Assembly: GCF_000265425.1 (NCBI RefSeq)
Contig: NC_018014.1
Span: forward strand, 806,001 to 870,000
Reading direction: 5' to 3'
Source of the DNA: Terriglobus roseus DSM 18391
Lineage (GTDB): Bacteria > Acidobacteriota > Terriglobia > Terriglobales > Acidobacteriaceae
DNA: 64,000 nt
The position numbers and the translations under genes were made by a program. This document shows positions 35,543 to 44,450 of the stretch, piece after piece. How positions within the stretch are numbered: the stretch's first letter is position 1; every line of letters starts with the position of its first letter. The notes below the pieces were generated by a model. The model did not search any database. It was not told the origin of the DNA and saw only the letters and a list, made by a program, of their open reading frames with translations.

Positions 35543-36529
35543 TCACACCCCTGCCAGATAAGCCTTGGAGTTCAACAACGCCCGATCCATCGAACGAGAA
35601 AATTCGGTGACATCATCCGGGCGTTTCCCGGACTCAACCGCCTTCGCGAACTCGGCCCGCATGTTCTGCATCTTCGCCTCAAGATCATCCAGAGCGCTGA
35701 AGACGACCGCCTCTGGCGTCATCGGCAGCTTCGGCGATCCGTACTCGAACCGGCCGTGATGCGACAGGATCAGGTGCTCCACCAGGATGCGAAGTCGCTC
35801 CGGGAACTCCGGCATCGTAGCCATGCGATCCCGCAGCATGCCGATCACGATGGTGATGTGGCCCAGCAACTGGCCTTCCGTCGTGTAACTGAACGAAGTC
35901 TTCCACGCCAGCTCGCGGACCTTGCCGAAGTCGTGCAGGATCGCAGCCGTCATCAGCAGGTCGGGATCGACCTCGTCCACGTACTGCGGAGCAACACGAC
36001 CGCACAACCGCAGCAGAAACACCACATGCTCCAGAAGACCACCGATCCACGCATGATGCAGCATCTTGGCCGCAGGAGCCGACCGGAACGCCGGACCGAG
36101 CTCCGGATCATCCAGAAAGCTGCGCACCAGCTTCTGCAGATGAGTGTTCGTAAAGCCATCGACGAACCCGTTCAGCTCAGCCCAGAGTGCGTCGATGTCA
36201 TACTGCGTCGCAGGCTGGAAGTCAGCCACATCGATCTCGGTCTCAGCAGCCGATCGCATCTGCTGCAGCGTGATCTGGAAACGTCCCTGGTACTTGTCGA
36301 TGCGACCCATCGCCTTGACATAGCAGCCCTGCGAGCACGACGTCAGCGCCTTGCCGAAGTCCTCCCACATGCGCGCCTCAAACGTGCCGGTCTTGTCCGC
36401 CAGCGTCAGCGCCAGGTACTGTCCACCGCCGCCCTTCTTGTCACGCGCGGAGATCTGGGAGAGCAGGAAGTAAGACGTGACAACGGCATTCTCATGCTGC
36501 GCCGCATCGGCAATATAGAAGTCCTTCAT
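35543..36529 (-). CDS. YhaM-like 3'-5' exoribonuclease (OB-fold plus HD domain)
   Basis: 328 residues. An N-terminal OB-fold tRNA_anti-type nucleic acid-binding region (TSYFLLSQISARDKKGGGGQYLALTLADKTGTFEARMW in part) is followed by an HD metal-hydrolase domain: H at HHAWIGGLLEH, HD at AILHDFGK, and LILSHHG further on. This layout matches YhaM of Bacillus, a 3'-5' exonuclease of RNA and single-strand DNA. A GAGGGG-CCCCTC hairpin overlaps the stop codon. It is separated from the neighbouring operons. Confidence 0.9.
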   Translation of the reverse strand: MKDFYIADAAQHENAVVTSYFLLSQISARDKKGGGGQYLALTLADKTGTFEARMWEDFGKALTSCSQGCYVKAMGRIDKYQGRFQITLQQMRSAAETEIDVADFQPATQYDIDALWAELNGFVDGFTNTHLQKLVRSFLDDPELGPAFRSAPAAKMLHHAWIGGLLEHVVFLLRLCGRVAPQYVDEVDPDLLMTAAILHDFGKVRELAWKTSFSYTTEGQLLGHITIVIGMLRDRMATMPEFPERLRILVEHLILSHHGRFEYGSPKLPMTPEAVVFSALDDLEAKMQNMRAEFAKAVESGKRPDDVTEFSRSMDRALLNSKAYLAGV

Positions 36530-36591
36530 AGCTCCAGAATACTGTGTGCAGGGCGCGGCTCGCGCCGCGCCCTTCGTAGTTCGTAACCCGC

Positions 36592-38526
36592 TTACTGCTG
36601 CGGGACTGGCTGGTTGCTGGTCGGTGCGGAACCCGTCCCGGCAGGCGACTGGCTCGGCAGCGTGCTCCCAGGAGCAGGCTGTGCCGCCGGCGCCAGCGTC
36701 GTGCTGTCGCTCGTCACCTTGCTGCCATCAGGACGCGTCGGAGCGTTGAGCTGGTGCAGGCGGTCAGGCAGACCGTTGTCGTTCAAAGGAGCCTTCGGCT
36801 CGATCGGCTTTGTCTGCAGGCGATCCTTCGGATCGCCCTTCTTGCGCTTCATCTTCTGCTTCTTGGCGTTGCTGCCGTTTAGGCCAAGCGCCTGAGCCTG
36901 AACGTTCTGCGTCTGCTTCTCTTCGCTGGTCGCAGCCACTGGAGTCGCCTTGGCCTTCTCAACCACCTTCGTAACCTTGGCCTGGATCTTCTCCTGCTTC
37001 ACCTCAGGCTCGCGCGAAGCATAGCGAGTCTTGGGACGAGGCGCCTGCTTCTGCGTCAGTGCATCCTCATCCGGAGCATTGGCAGAGATGGTGTTCGCCG
37101 AGCTCTGCAGAGGACTGATCGCGGCTCCAGGAGCAGCCGCGTCCGTGGTCGCCTCCGCAGTCTCCGGAGCATCCGGCAGAGCCGTCCGCGGAGCCTGGCC
37201 CATACGGACCTTCTCACGCTTCACCTTCTTCGGCTTGCCGTTCTTGTCCAGGACCTGCGATGCAGGAACGGCCACAGCAGCGGTAGTCGTCTTCTGCTGT
37301 GCCATGCGATTGGCTGCAGCAGCGTCCATGCGCTGCTTCTCGGTCTTCTTCTTCGGTGTCGGTGCGACGTAGGCCGCGAAGACAGGCTTCGTCTGCTTCG
37401 TGCTGCCGCCGCTGTCCACAAAGCCAGCACGCAGGTCGATAAAGGCTTCCTCACGCAGTCGCGTCAGATAGGCACGCAGTGCAGGCTGAATCGCCTCCTG
37501 GTACATGGCGTTCTGGACCTCGCCCTCGATCTGCTCCAGCGGCGGTGTGCCTGCCTGCTGATGCTCGACCGCCTTCAGAATCACGTAGCCCTGGCGCGTG
37601 CGCGTTGGCTCCGTGAATCCACCAACCGGCAGCGCGAAGGTCTTCTCTTCCAGCACCGGCGCGAGAGCACCATGCTTGAACAGGCCCAGGTCGCCGCCCT
37701 GCGCAGCCGTCGGTCCGCCCGAGGAGGCCTTGGCGGTGGCAGCGAAGTCCGCGCCCGCCTTTAGTTTGTCGTAGATCGCCTGCGAGGACTTCTGCGCGGC
37801 TGCAATCTGCGCTTCATCGGCATTGGCCGCAGTCGGTACCAGGATCTCCGACAGACGAACCTGCTCAGGCTGCACGAACTCGTCCTTGTGCGCCTCATAG
37901 TACTTCTGCTCGTCCGCACGGTTCATGCGGATGGTGCGACCGACCTCGTCGCGGACGACCTGGCCAGTAATGATGCTGTTCCGGATGTTGGCCCGGAAGT
38001 CTTCGAATGACACGCCCTGCGACCGCGCAGCAGCTTCAAGCGCTTCCATCGTCGGTAGATTGTTCTGCTTCCGGATCTCGTCCAGGCGGCGAATCACTTC
38101 GGCGTCGGGATTGATGCCAAGCTCCTTACCCTTCGACAGCAGCAATTGCTGATCGATCAGGTCGCGCAGCAGGTTCTTCTGGCGCTCGCTGGCGTCACCC
38201 GCGGCGCCGCGACTCTGCGCCAGTTCCTGCTGCAGGCTCGCTTCAGCGCGCTCCAGGTCCGACCGAGAGATGATGCCGTCGTTGACACGGACGATCACGT
38301 CTTCCACCACCGTCGCATTGGGCGTGATGGCAGGCGTCTGCGGCAGATTGAACTCCGGTACCGGCGCAGGCGCGGGCGCCTGCGGCACGGCCGGGCTCTG
38401 GTAGCGAGGAACCGGCAGCGCAGAAGGCGCGGCTGCGGGAGCCTGCTGTGCCACGGAAACAGCCGCGGTGGAGAGAAGCAAACCGGCAAAGATGCCGGCG
38501 CGGAACAGCCTGGTCGATTCGGTCAT
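36592..38526 (-). CDS. SurA-like periplasmic peptidyl-prolyl isomerase with long C-terminal tail
   Basis: About 644 residues. A signal peptide (MTESTRLFRAGIFAGLLL, cut near VAQQA) and a proline-rich linker precede a SurA_N-type helical chaperone domain (EDVIVRVNDGIISRSDLERAE..., catalytic to chain binding) and a parvulin PPIase domain (QVRLSEILVPTAANADEAQ, ending GYVILKAVEHQQA). After residue ~365 comes an unusual ~275-residue low-complexity region rich in Lys, Ala and Pro (KKQKMKRKKGDPKDR near its end). The ATG at 38526 has AGG upstream; the frame is open to 38559. The gene is divergent from the S41 protease, both being envelope quality-control factors. Confidence 0.88.
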   Translation of the reverse strand: MTESTRLFRAGIFAGLLLSTAAVSVAQQAPAAAPSALPVPRYQSPAVPQAPAPAPVPEFNLPQTPAITPNATVVEDVIVRVNDGIISRSDLERAEASLQQELAQSRGAAGDASERQKNLLRDLIDQQLLLSKGKELGINPDAEVIRRLDEIRKQNNLPTMEALEAAARSQGVSFEDFRANIRNSIITGQVVRDEVGRTIRMNRADEQKYYEAHKDEFVQPEQVRLSEILVPTAANADEAQIAAAQKSSQAIYDKLKAGADFAATAKASSGGPTAAQGGDLGLFKHGALAPVLEEKTFALPVGGFTEPTRTRQGYVILKAVEHQQAGTPPLEQIEGEVQNAMYQEAIQPALRAYLTRLREEAFIDLRAGFVDSGGSTKQTKPVFAAYVAPTPKKKTEKQRMDAAAANRMAQQKTTTAAVAVPASQVLDKNGKPKKVKREKVRMGQAPRTALPDAPETAEATTDAAAPGAAISPLQSSANTISANAPDEDALTQKQAPRPKTRYASREPEVKQEKIQAKVTKVVEKAKATPVAATSEEKQTQNVQAQALGLNGSNAKKQKMKRKKGDPKDRLQTKPIEPKAPLNDNGLPDRLHQLNAPTRPDGSKVTSDSTTLAPAAQPAPGSTLPSQSPAGTGSAPTSNQPVPQQ

Positions 38527-38816
38527 GCGTACCTGCAAAGGAGACTCGGAGCGTGCCACACCGCGCGTGCCCGCGCCGTGCCCACAGAGTGTTGGACGGA
38601 CAGGGAAGCGCGCTGGATAGACGAGTCCTATTCTACGCGTGCCAGACCGCTCTTCGCGCGTCCGGACGTGGGCTCACGATGGCGAATCCGCCACAATTCC
38701 GCGCCTGCGGACCAAGTCCCGGGTGACGCTCCGGTGCTATACTCCGTCTTACTCTGGAGCGCCCTGCCGTTCCACAGGCAGATGGCCCACGCACCACGCT
38801 GAGGTTCAAGTACCGC

Positions 38817-40436
38817 ATGCCGACACGTACACGCCGCGCCCTTGTCTCCCTATCGCTGTTCTTCGGCACCTGCGCGCTGGCTGGTTCCATGTTGAACGGT
38901 CGTGTGAACGCTCAAAGCGCCACGGATGAAAGCACCGTCCGCGACAGTCTGCACCAGTTCACCGACGTGTACTCGGTCGTCGAGGGGAACTACGCTGACA
39001 AACTCGACACGGACAAGGTCGACAAGGTTATCTATGACGGCGCGATCCCAAGCATGCTCCACGTGCTGGACCCGCACAGTAACTTCTATGATCCAAAGGC
39101 TTACGCGCAGATGCGCGAGGACCAGCACGGACGCTACTACGGCGTCGGCATGCACATCCAGCCGCAGATGGGTAAGGACGGCGTCCAGCGTGTCGTTGTC
39201 ATCGACACGTTCGATGGATCGCCCGCCTACAAGTCAGGCATCAAGCCCGGCGACGCCATCCTCTTCATCGAGGGCAAGAGCGCAGACGGCATGGACTCCC
39301 TCGCAGTCAGCAACCTCCTCAAAGGACCCAAGGGAACCCACGTCGCCGTGCAGATGCAGCGTGAGGGCGCCGATAAGCCGCTGACATTCGATCTGACGCG
39401 CGACGAGATCCCGCGGCCCTCGGTCGACCTGGCCTACTTCATCAAGCCCGGCATCGGCTACATCCACGTCACCCAGTTCATGGAGACCACCTCGCACGAA
39501 GTGGGCGATGCTCTGACGAAGTTTGGCCCGGAGATGACCGGCCTGATCATCGATCTCCGTGGTAATCCCGGTGGCCTGCTGAATGAAGCAGTCGCCATGA
39601 GCGACAAGTTCCTTAGCCGCGGCGACATCGTAGTCAGCCAGAAGGGCCGCAGCTTCCAGGACGTCGTCTACAAGGCGAACCACGGCGAGCAGGGCAAGAA
39701 GTATCCCATCATCGTCCTCGTAAACCGCAATACGGCGTCTGCCGCAGAGATCGTAAGCGGCGCCCTGCAGGATCACGATCGCGCGCTAATCGTCGGTGAA
39801 ACCACCTTCGGTAAGGGCCTGGTGCAGACCGTCTTTCAGATTGCTGAAAACACTGGTCTTGCGTTGACGACCTACCACTACTACACACCCAGCGGTCGCT
39901 TGATCCAGCGCGACTACAACGGCGTCTCGCTCTACGACTACTACTACGTGCGTAACGACGCGAAGCCGGCCGACAAGAGCAATCTTGAGGTGAAGCAGAC
40001 GGACAGTGGCCGTACGGTCTACGGCGGTGGCGGAATCACGCCGGACGAGAAGATTGAATCGCCTCATTCGAACGCATTTGAGAACAATCTGCTCTCCCAT
40101 GCGGCCTTCTTTGACTACATGAAGCACTACCTGGCGCACCGCAGCATCGACAAAAACTTCCAGGTCGATGACGCAGTGTTGACGGATTTCAAGAGCTTCC
40201 TGAAGACGGACAAGGTCGACTACAGCGACGCAGACTTTAACACCAATCTCTCATGGATCAAGATGAATATCCGCAGCCAGTTGTTCATCTCGCAGTTCGG
40301 TGCGAACGAGGGCTTCCGAGCGGCAAAGGACGACGACCCGCAGATCGCCAAGGCGCTCACCTTCATGCCGGAAGCGCTTGCACTCGAAGAGCGGAGCGAC
40401 AAGAGCAAGGAACAGAGAACTGCAAGCATCAAGTAA
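38817..40436 (+). CDS. S41 family C-terminal processing protease with PDZ domain
   Basis: 539 residues with a signal peptide or anchor (ALVSLSLFFGTCALAGSML), a tail-specific protease N-terminal region, a PDZ domain (GDAILFIEGKSADGMDS, substrate binding) and the S41 catalytic core. The nucleophile Ser is in NRNTASAAEIVSGAL and the general-base Lys in ETTFGKGLVQT. Typical roles are trimming of periplasmic or photosystem-like proteins and degrading mistranslated proteins by their C-termini. A 14-bp terminator hairpin follows. Confidence 0.92.
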   Translation: MPTRTRRALVSLSLFFGTCALAGSMLNGRVNAQSATDESTVRDSLHQFTDVYSVVEGNYADKLDTDKVDKVIYDGAIPSMLHVLDPHSNFYDPKAYAQMREDQHGRYYGVGMHIQPQMGKDGVQRVVVIDTFDGSPAYKSGIKPGDAILFIEGKSADGMDSLAVSNLLKGPKGTHVAVQMQREGADKPLTFDLTRDEIPRPSVDLAYFIKPGIGYIHVTQFMETTSHEVGDALTKFGPEMTGLIIDLRGNPGGLLNEAVAMSDKFLSRGDIVVSQKGRSFQDVVYKANHGEQGKKYPIIVLVNRNTASAAEIVSGALQDHDRALIVGETTFGKGLVQTVFQIAENTGLALTTYHYYTPSGRLIQRDYNGVSLYDYYYVRNDAKPADKSNLEVKQTDSGRTVYGGGGITPDEKIESPHSNAFENNLLSHAAFFDYMKHYLAHRSIDKNFQVDDAVLTDFKSFLKTDKVDYSDADFNTNLSWIKMNIRSQLFISQFGANEGFRAAKDDDPQIAKALTFMPEALALEERSDKSKEQRTASIK

Positions 40437-40454
40437 GCATTTGTACGGGAAACC

Positions 40455-40490
40455 GAAAGCGGCACTCCAACCGGAGTGCCGCTTTCTTCT
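40455..40490 (+). terminator. Rho-independent terminator after the S41 protease gene
   Basis: GAAAGCGGCACTCC, loop AACC, and its exact reverse complement, followed by TTCTT. It starts 18 bases past the protease stop and separates it from the tRNA gene. Confidence 0.8.
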
Positions 40491-40528
40491 TGGTGAGCGT
40501 CCGTCCATGCTGGTGCTGAGAAATCATT

Positions 40529-40603
40529 TGGAGCGGGAGACCGGGATCGAACCGGCGACATTCAGCTTGGGAAGCTGACGTTCTGCCACTGAACTACTCC
40601 CGC
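40529..40603 (-). tRNA. tRNA-Gly (anticodon CCC)
   Basis: On the minus strand all arms pair: acceptor GCGGGAG/CTCCCGC, D stem GTTC/GAAC, anticodon stem TCAGC/GCTGA with loop TTCCCAA, and T arm GCCGG/CCGGT around TTCGATC. The CCA end is encoded. The anticodon CCC reads GGG codons. It is 75 bases long with no intron. Confidence 0.95.
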
Positions 40604-40613
40604 TCGTGCGGTG

Positions 40614-40619
40614 ATTATA
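40614..40619 (-). promoter_or_regulatory. -10 box of the tRNA-Gly gene
   Basis: On the minus strand TATAAT (perfect -10 consensus) ends 10 bases before the mature tRNA 5' end, placing the transcription start close to base 40607. No good -35 hexamer is seen at 16-18 bp, so expression may use an extended -10 context. Confidence 0.5.
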
Positions 40620-40654
40620 AGCCGATGGTCACGTGGCCGCATACGGGAAACGCG

Positions 40655-42031
40655 CTACGGCAAATGGTAGACATTGGCTGCTGCGGCCTCGTTCAGCGAA
40701 TTTCGAAAATGCACGTTGAAGGCTGCTACCCCGTCCCGCTCATCGGCGGTTCCATGCGCTGGCAATGGGACTGGACCGTCCATTCCGTGGCTCTTTTGGT
40801 AGATGGCAAGGCCCTGATTCAGCTGCTGAAATCGTGTCCTGAGACTTCGGATGCCATATGCCGTACCGACCAGGAAGAGAACAGAGGCTATTGCTACGCT
40901 CCACGTATAGGCGCGATGGCGTCGCGGAGCCGTTTGGCCCTGCATAAAATCGATACCGACCGCATAAAGGCAGATTAGCAACAGGTCAGAGTAGATCTTG
41001 TAGCGGCTCGATAGACTCTGCACGTACCCGAGTCCACCGCGCGTGAGCGAGACGGCGAGCGCGGTGATCAGCAGAAACAGAATGAAGCCGGCTATCGACG
41101 GGTTGCGACGGTGATAACCGCGTCTGGCCGCGATGAAGATGCCCGCCAGAACACACGCGCCTGCAGGCACGGATGCGAAGCGGATTACAGGCAACGAGAC
41201 ACCGGCGAAAGATCCAAGGAACGACAAAATGAAGACGGGGTGCAGACCGGGGTGTGAGGCGTTGCCCGGGCCGGGCGCGAAGCGCGTGTAGTGGTTGAAA
41301 TAAAGTGCCGCGCAGGCGACCGTCGTCAGCGTCCATATCGCCATGAGTTTGAAGCGTCGCTGCTGCCACAAAAACAGTAGGCCGACCGGGTACAGAAAGA
41401 AGCCGTTCCCGGAGGCCGCGATGGCAAGCGTCAGTCCGACACATGCACCGGCGAACGCACCGGTGCCGGGCTGGTTGATCAGCCATAACGAAAGAAGCGC
41501 AAAGGTCACGACGCCAAGGTTCTGGAGGGCACCCATCGGCCAGTCGAGCGTCTCGGCGTAGTTAGTCTGGAACAGGATCAATGCCACTGGTACGAAGAGG
41601 GCAAGCCTGCACGTGCCACGGACGCTCTCTCTTACGAATGACTTCCACAGCAGCCACGCCAGCAGCATGATCTGGAGATCGCCCAGCAACGAAAGCACGA
41701 TGAAGTTCACGTGACCGGATAGCCTGTACTGAAGTGCTGTCACCACGTTCAGCCATACCAGTTTGTACTCATTGTGCTGCTCGAAGATGATGGCGGCGAT
41801 CTGTGCGCCTCGTGTTGGCATATGCCGCAAGTGCACCAGGAACAGCAACACGGCATCGTAGTCGTCGGCTACAGGCAACGGGGACAGATAGCGAATGCAC
41901 GTTGCCCAGAAGATCCCAATCGGCAGCAGCACCCCCAGCCAGGCCAGCAGCCGCGTACGAGTTGACGCTTCATCGACCAAGCCGTTGCAGATGCTTTGAG
42001 AGGCGGCTTGCGCTTCGTTTTGCTGATTCAC
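40655..42031 (-). CDS. Polytopic membrane protein, possible GT-C glycosyltransferase
   Basis: About 458 residues with roughly ten to twelve hydrophobic helices (for example WLGVLLPIGIFWATCI, VPVALILFQTNYAET, FILFLLITALAVSLT). The first large external loop starts PLPVADDYDAVLLF, an acidic pair like the catalytic loop 1 motif of GT-C enzymes that use lipid-linked sugars. The soluble C-terminal region (from RTRFQQL) is short. The start is GTG at 42031 with GAGAG just before; TTG at 42043 is also in frame. No family could be named with certainty. It stands next to the CadC-TolB gene but on the same strand with a gap of 52 bp. Confidence 0.6.
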   Translation of the reverse strand: MNQQNEAQAASQSICNGLVDEASTRTRLLAWLGVLLPIGIFWATCIRYLSPLPVADDYDAVLLFLVHLRHMPTRGAQIAAIIFEQHNEYKLVWLNVVTALQYRLSGHVNFIVLSLLGDLQIMLLAWLLWKSFVRESVRGTCRLALFVPVALILFQTNYAETLDWPMGALQNLGVVTFALLSLWLINQPGTGAFAGACVGLTLAIAASGNGFFLYPVGLLFLWQQRRFKLMAIWTLTTVACAALYFNHYTRFAPGPGNASHPGLHPVFILSFLGSFAGVSLPVIRFASVPAGACVLAGIFIAARRGYHRRNPSIAGFILFLLITALAVSLTRGGLGYVQSLSSRYKIYSDLLLICLYAVGIDFMQGQTAPRRHRAYTWSVAIASVLFLVGTAYGIRSLRTRFQQLNQGLAIYQKSHGMDGPVPLPAHGTADERDGVAAFNVHFRNSLNEAAAANVYHLP

Positions 42032-42083
42032 AGTTACTCTCAATGTCCTGGCGCTGCATGGATTCTATCGGCACGGCCGGAAG

Positions 42084-44345
42084 TTATTGCGGAGCCGGAC
42101 CTGTTTCCGTCAGTGTGATGTGTCGGCCGGCCTGTGCTTCGTCGGTGAGCAGGATGCGGTGTCCATCGGCGCTGGCTGTAAGGCCAGCAAACTGTGGAGG
42201 CATACGCCGCAGGCGAGCGACGAGGCTGTTTGCCCCGGTCGTGGGATCGTAGAGGCGCAGCGCTCTCTCGCTCACATCGAGATACAAGATGCCGCGCGGC
42301 ATCGCCTGCCAGAAGCCCCAGTAACCGGCCGCGGGTTGAGGCAGAACGCGCGTCTCCGTACCACCGCCCGCGGGAACACGCCATAGGCCGTCTTCGCCGC
42401 CGCGCGTGTAGTAGATCCACTTGCCATCCGCCGAAGGTTGCGGAACGATCCCGTCCTCTGTCGTCACCGGTTCTGGCTGCCGACTCTGCATGTCCATGCG
42501 CCATACCTGCCAGCGCCCGCCGCGGTTGGATCGGAAGTAGACGGTGGTGTCGTTGTTGGACCAGCGCGGCGTGATGTCGTTGAACTCGCCCGAAGTCAGT
42601 TGTTGCGCCTGTCCGCCCGCAGAGATAGCGAAAATATGCGAGTGGCCGCCGACTCGCGAGTCGAAGAGAATCTGGTCTCGCGTGTGGGCCCAGGCAGGGC
42701 TGCCGGTCAACGGCCCGCTCTGATGCGTGAGCTGCTGCAGGTTTGTCCCATCGACATTGGCAGTCCAGATCTCCTGAAAGCCGGAGCGCTGCGATTGAAA
42801 TGCGAAACGCCTGCCATCCGGCGCCAATGACGGCGCAGAGTCCTGTTGGGTGGACGAGACGATTGCCCTGGGTTCCGTGTCAGAGCCTGCGGCCACCTCG
42901 ATGATGCTCCAGACCGCCGAACCCTGTGTGTACGCGACACTGGTTACGGCACCAACGCGGCTGATCGCGGGTTGCGCGGCGTCTTCCGTACCCATCGGCA
43001 TCCGTTCCGGCTCGCGGCCTTTCAAGGACATACGCCATAGGGCGGATTTGCCGCCGCGGTTGGAAGAAAAAATGATGGAGCGAGCGTCCGCAGCCCACGC
43101 CAGGCTGTCGATGTAGGTGCGGTCGTGCGTCAGCGGATGCACCTCGCCACCGGTCGAGGCCACCCAGAAAAGGTCACGTATCGCTGTCTCGCTGGCGCGG
43201 GTGAAAGCGATGCGCTGCCCATCCGGGGAGAACGCCGGTGTCAGGTCGCCCTCCCAACCGTCAGGAGGACGCGTTAGCTCATGCGCCTGCAGCGTCGCCA
43301 AATCCAGAAGGAAGATGGAGGCACTGGGATTTGAGCCAGGGTGATCGGGAAAGACGAGAGAGTGTCCATCCGGGGACCAGGAGAGGCCACCCTCTTCCCA
43401 ATGGGTGATCTCTTGCGGAACGAAGACGCGCCTGGAGGAGTGGTTCGCGAGATCCAGCAGGAAGATCCCGAGTCCGTCCGGCGCCTGGGACAGGTAGGCG
43501 ATCTGCTTCCCATCCGGTGCCCAGGTGGGACTGAAATCCTGACCGGGGCCATCCGTAATCTGTTGCGTCTGCTCCGCGCCTATGCGTTTCAGGAAGAGGT
43601 GCTGGCTGCTGCCATCACTGGAGCGGCCCACGTAGGCAAGTAAGCCGCCATCCGGAGAGAAGGCCGGTTGTAACTGCTCGCCAGCCTGGCTGGTGAAGGG
43701 AAGCGTTCGGAGGACGACGTCGCGGGACCCGTTTCTGGAACTCCTCAGAATTAGGAACGCCGTAATCGCCAGGAGACACAGTGCCGTCACTGCGGCAGCG
43801 ATCCAAATAGTATGCACTTGGCGGGTTGAAGTGGATGCAGGCTCCGGGACAGCCGTGGCTGCCGGGAGATGCGCGATCTCCGGAATAGCAGTGACCATTT
43901 CTTCGGGACTGACATCAGAAGTCTCAGGCTGGGGATTGAGCCGGCGCTGCGTCGGCTCTTTCTCGACCGGCGCTTCTTCAATCGCAGCGACCAGCCGGTA
44001 ACCCACCTTGGGAATGGTCTGGATGAACTGCGGCCGTGACGGGTCATCTCGAGTGGCACGCCGCAACATCGATATGCAACGGGTCAGCACATCGTCGCTG
44101 ACAAAGGTCCCGGGCCACACTGCAGTCATCAGATCGTCTTTCGAGACGACGTGGTTGGGGTGCTCGGCCAGAGCCAACAGTACTTTCATCACCTTAGGTT
44201 CCAGGTGACGCTCCACGGTGCCTCTTCGCAGGCTGTTGAGCTCCGGCTCGACAAGCCAGCCTCCTGCGATAAATGGCGCTGGTGGCTTTAGACAGTTCCC
44301 CCGTGCTTCCAGTAAATCATTGTCATTGGGGGACTTACGTTCCAT
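42084..44345 (-). CDS. CadC-like membrane transcription regulator with periplasmic TolB-type propeller
   Basis: 753 residues in three parts. Residues ~25-115 are an OmpR/CadC winged helix (EPKVMKVLLALAEHPNHVVSKDDLMTAVW, FVSDDVLTRCISMLRRA, IQTIPKVGYRLVA, each in part). One membrane helix follows at about 181-203 (WIAAAVTALCLLAITAF). The rest is a WD40-like TolB/PD40 propeller of about nine repeats with W/FSPDGxxxxF/Y motifs (FSPDGGLLAYV, WAPDGKQIAYL, WSPDGHSLVFP, FSPDGQRIAFT and so on). This is a one-component sensor whose sensing part is outside the membrane. It is divergent from the TonB receptor and likely regulates it. Confidence 0.88.
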   Translation of the reverse strand: MERKSPNDNDLLEARGNCLKPPAPFIAGGWLVEPELNSLRRGTVERHLEPKVMKVLLALAEHPNHVVSKDDLMTAVWPGTFVSDDVLTRCISMLRRATRDDPSRPQFIQTIPKVGYRLVAAIEEAPVEKEPTQRRLNPQPETSDVSPEEMVTAIPEIAHLPAATAVPEPASTSTRQVHTIWIAAAVTALCLLAITAFLILRSSRNGSRDVVLRTLPFTSQAGEQLQPAFSPDGGLLAYVGRSSDGSSQHLFLKRIGAEQTQQITDGPGQDFSPTWAPDGKQIAYLSQAPDGLGIFLLDLANHSSRRVFVPQEITHWEEGGLSWSPDGHSLVFPDHPGSNPSASIFLLDLATLQAHELTRPPDGWEGDLTPAFSPDGQRIAFTRASETAIRDLFWVASTGGEVHPLTHDRTYIDSLAWAADARSIIFSSNRGGKSALWRMSLKGREPERMPMGTEDAAQPAISRVGAVTSVAYTQGSAVWSIIEVAAGSDTEPRAIVSSTQQDSAPSLAPDGRRFAFQSQRSGFQEIWTANVDGTNLQQLTHQSGPLTGSPAWAHTRDQILFDSRVGGHSHIFAISAGGQAQQLTSGEFNDITPRWSNNDTTVYFRSNRGGRWQVWRMDMQSRQPEPVTTEDGIVPQPSADGKWIYYTRGGEDGLWRVPAGGGTETRVLPQPAAGYWGFWQAMPRGILYLDVSERALRLYDPTTGANSLVARLRRMPPQFAGLTASADGHRILLTDEAQAGRHITLTETGPAPQ

Positions 44346-44450
44346 CAGAAAAACCTCAGGGAACCTTCGGAGGGTTCTCAGGACAACCGTTACTTCTGAC
44401 CCCTAGGGTTCAGATCGTTCGAAAAGCAGTTGAAAGCAGGTAGAAACACA

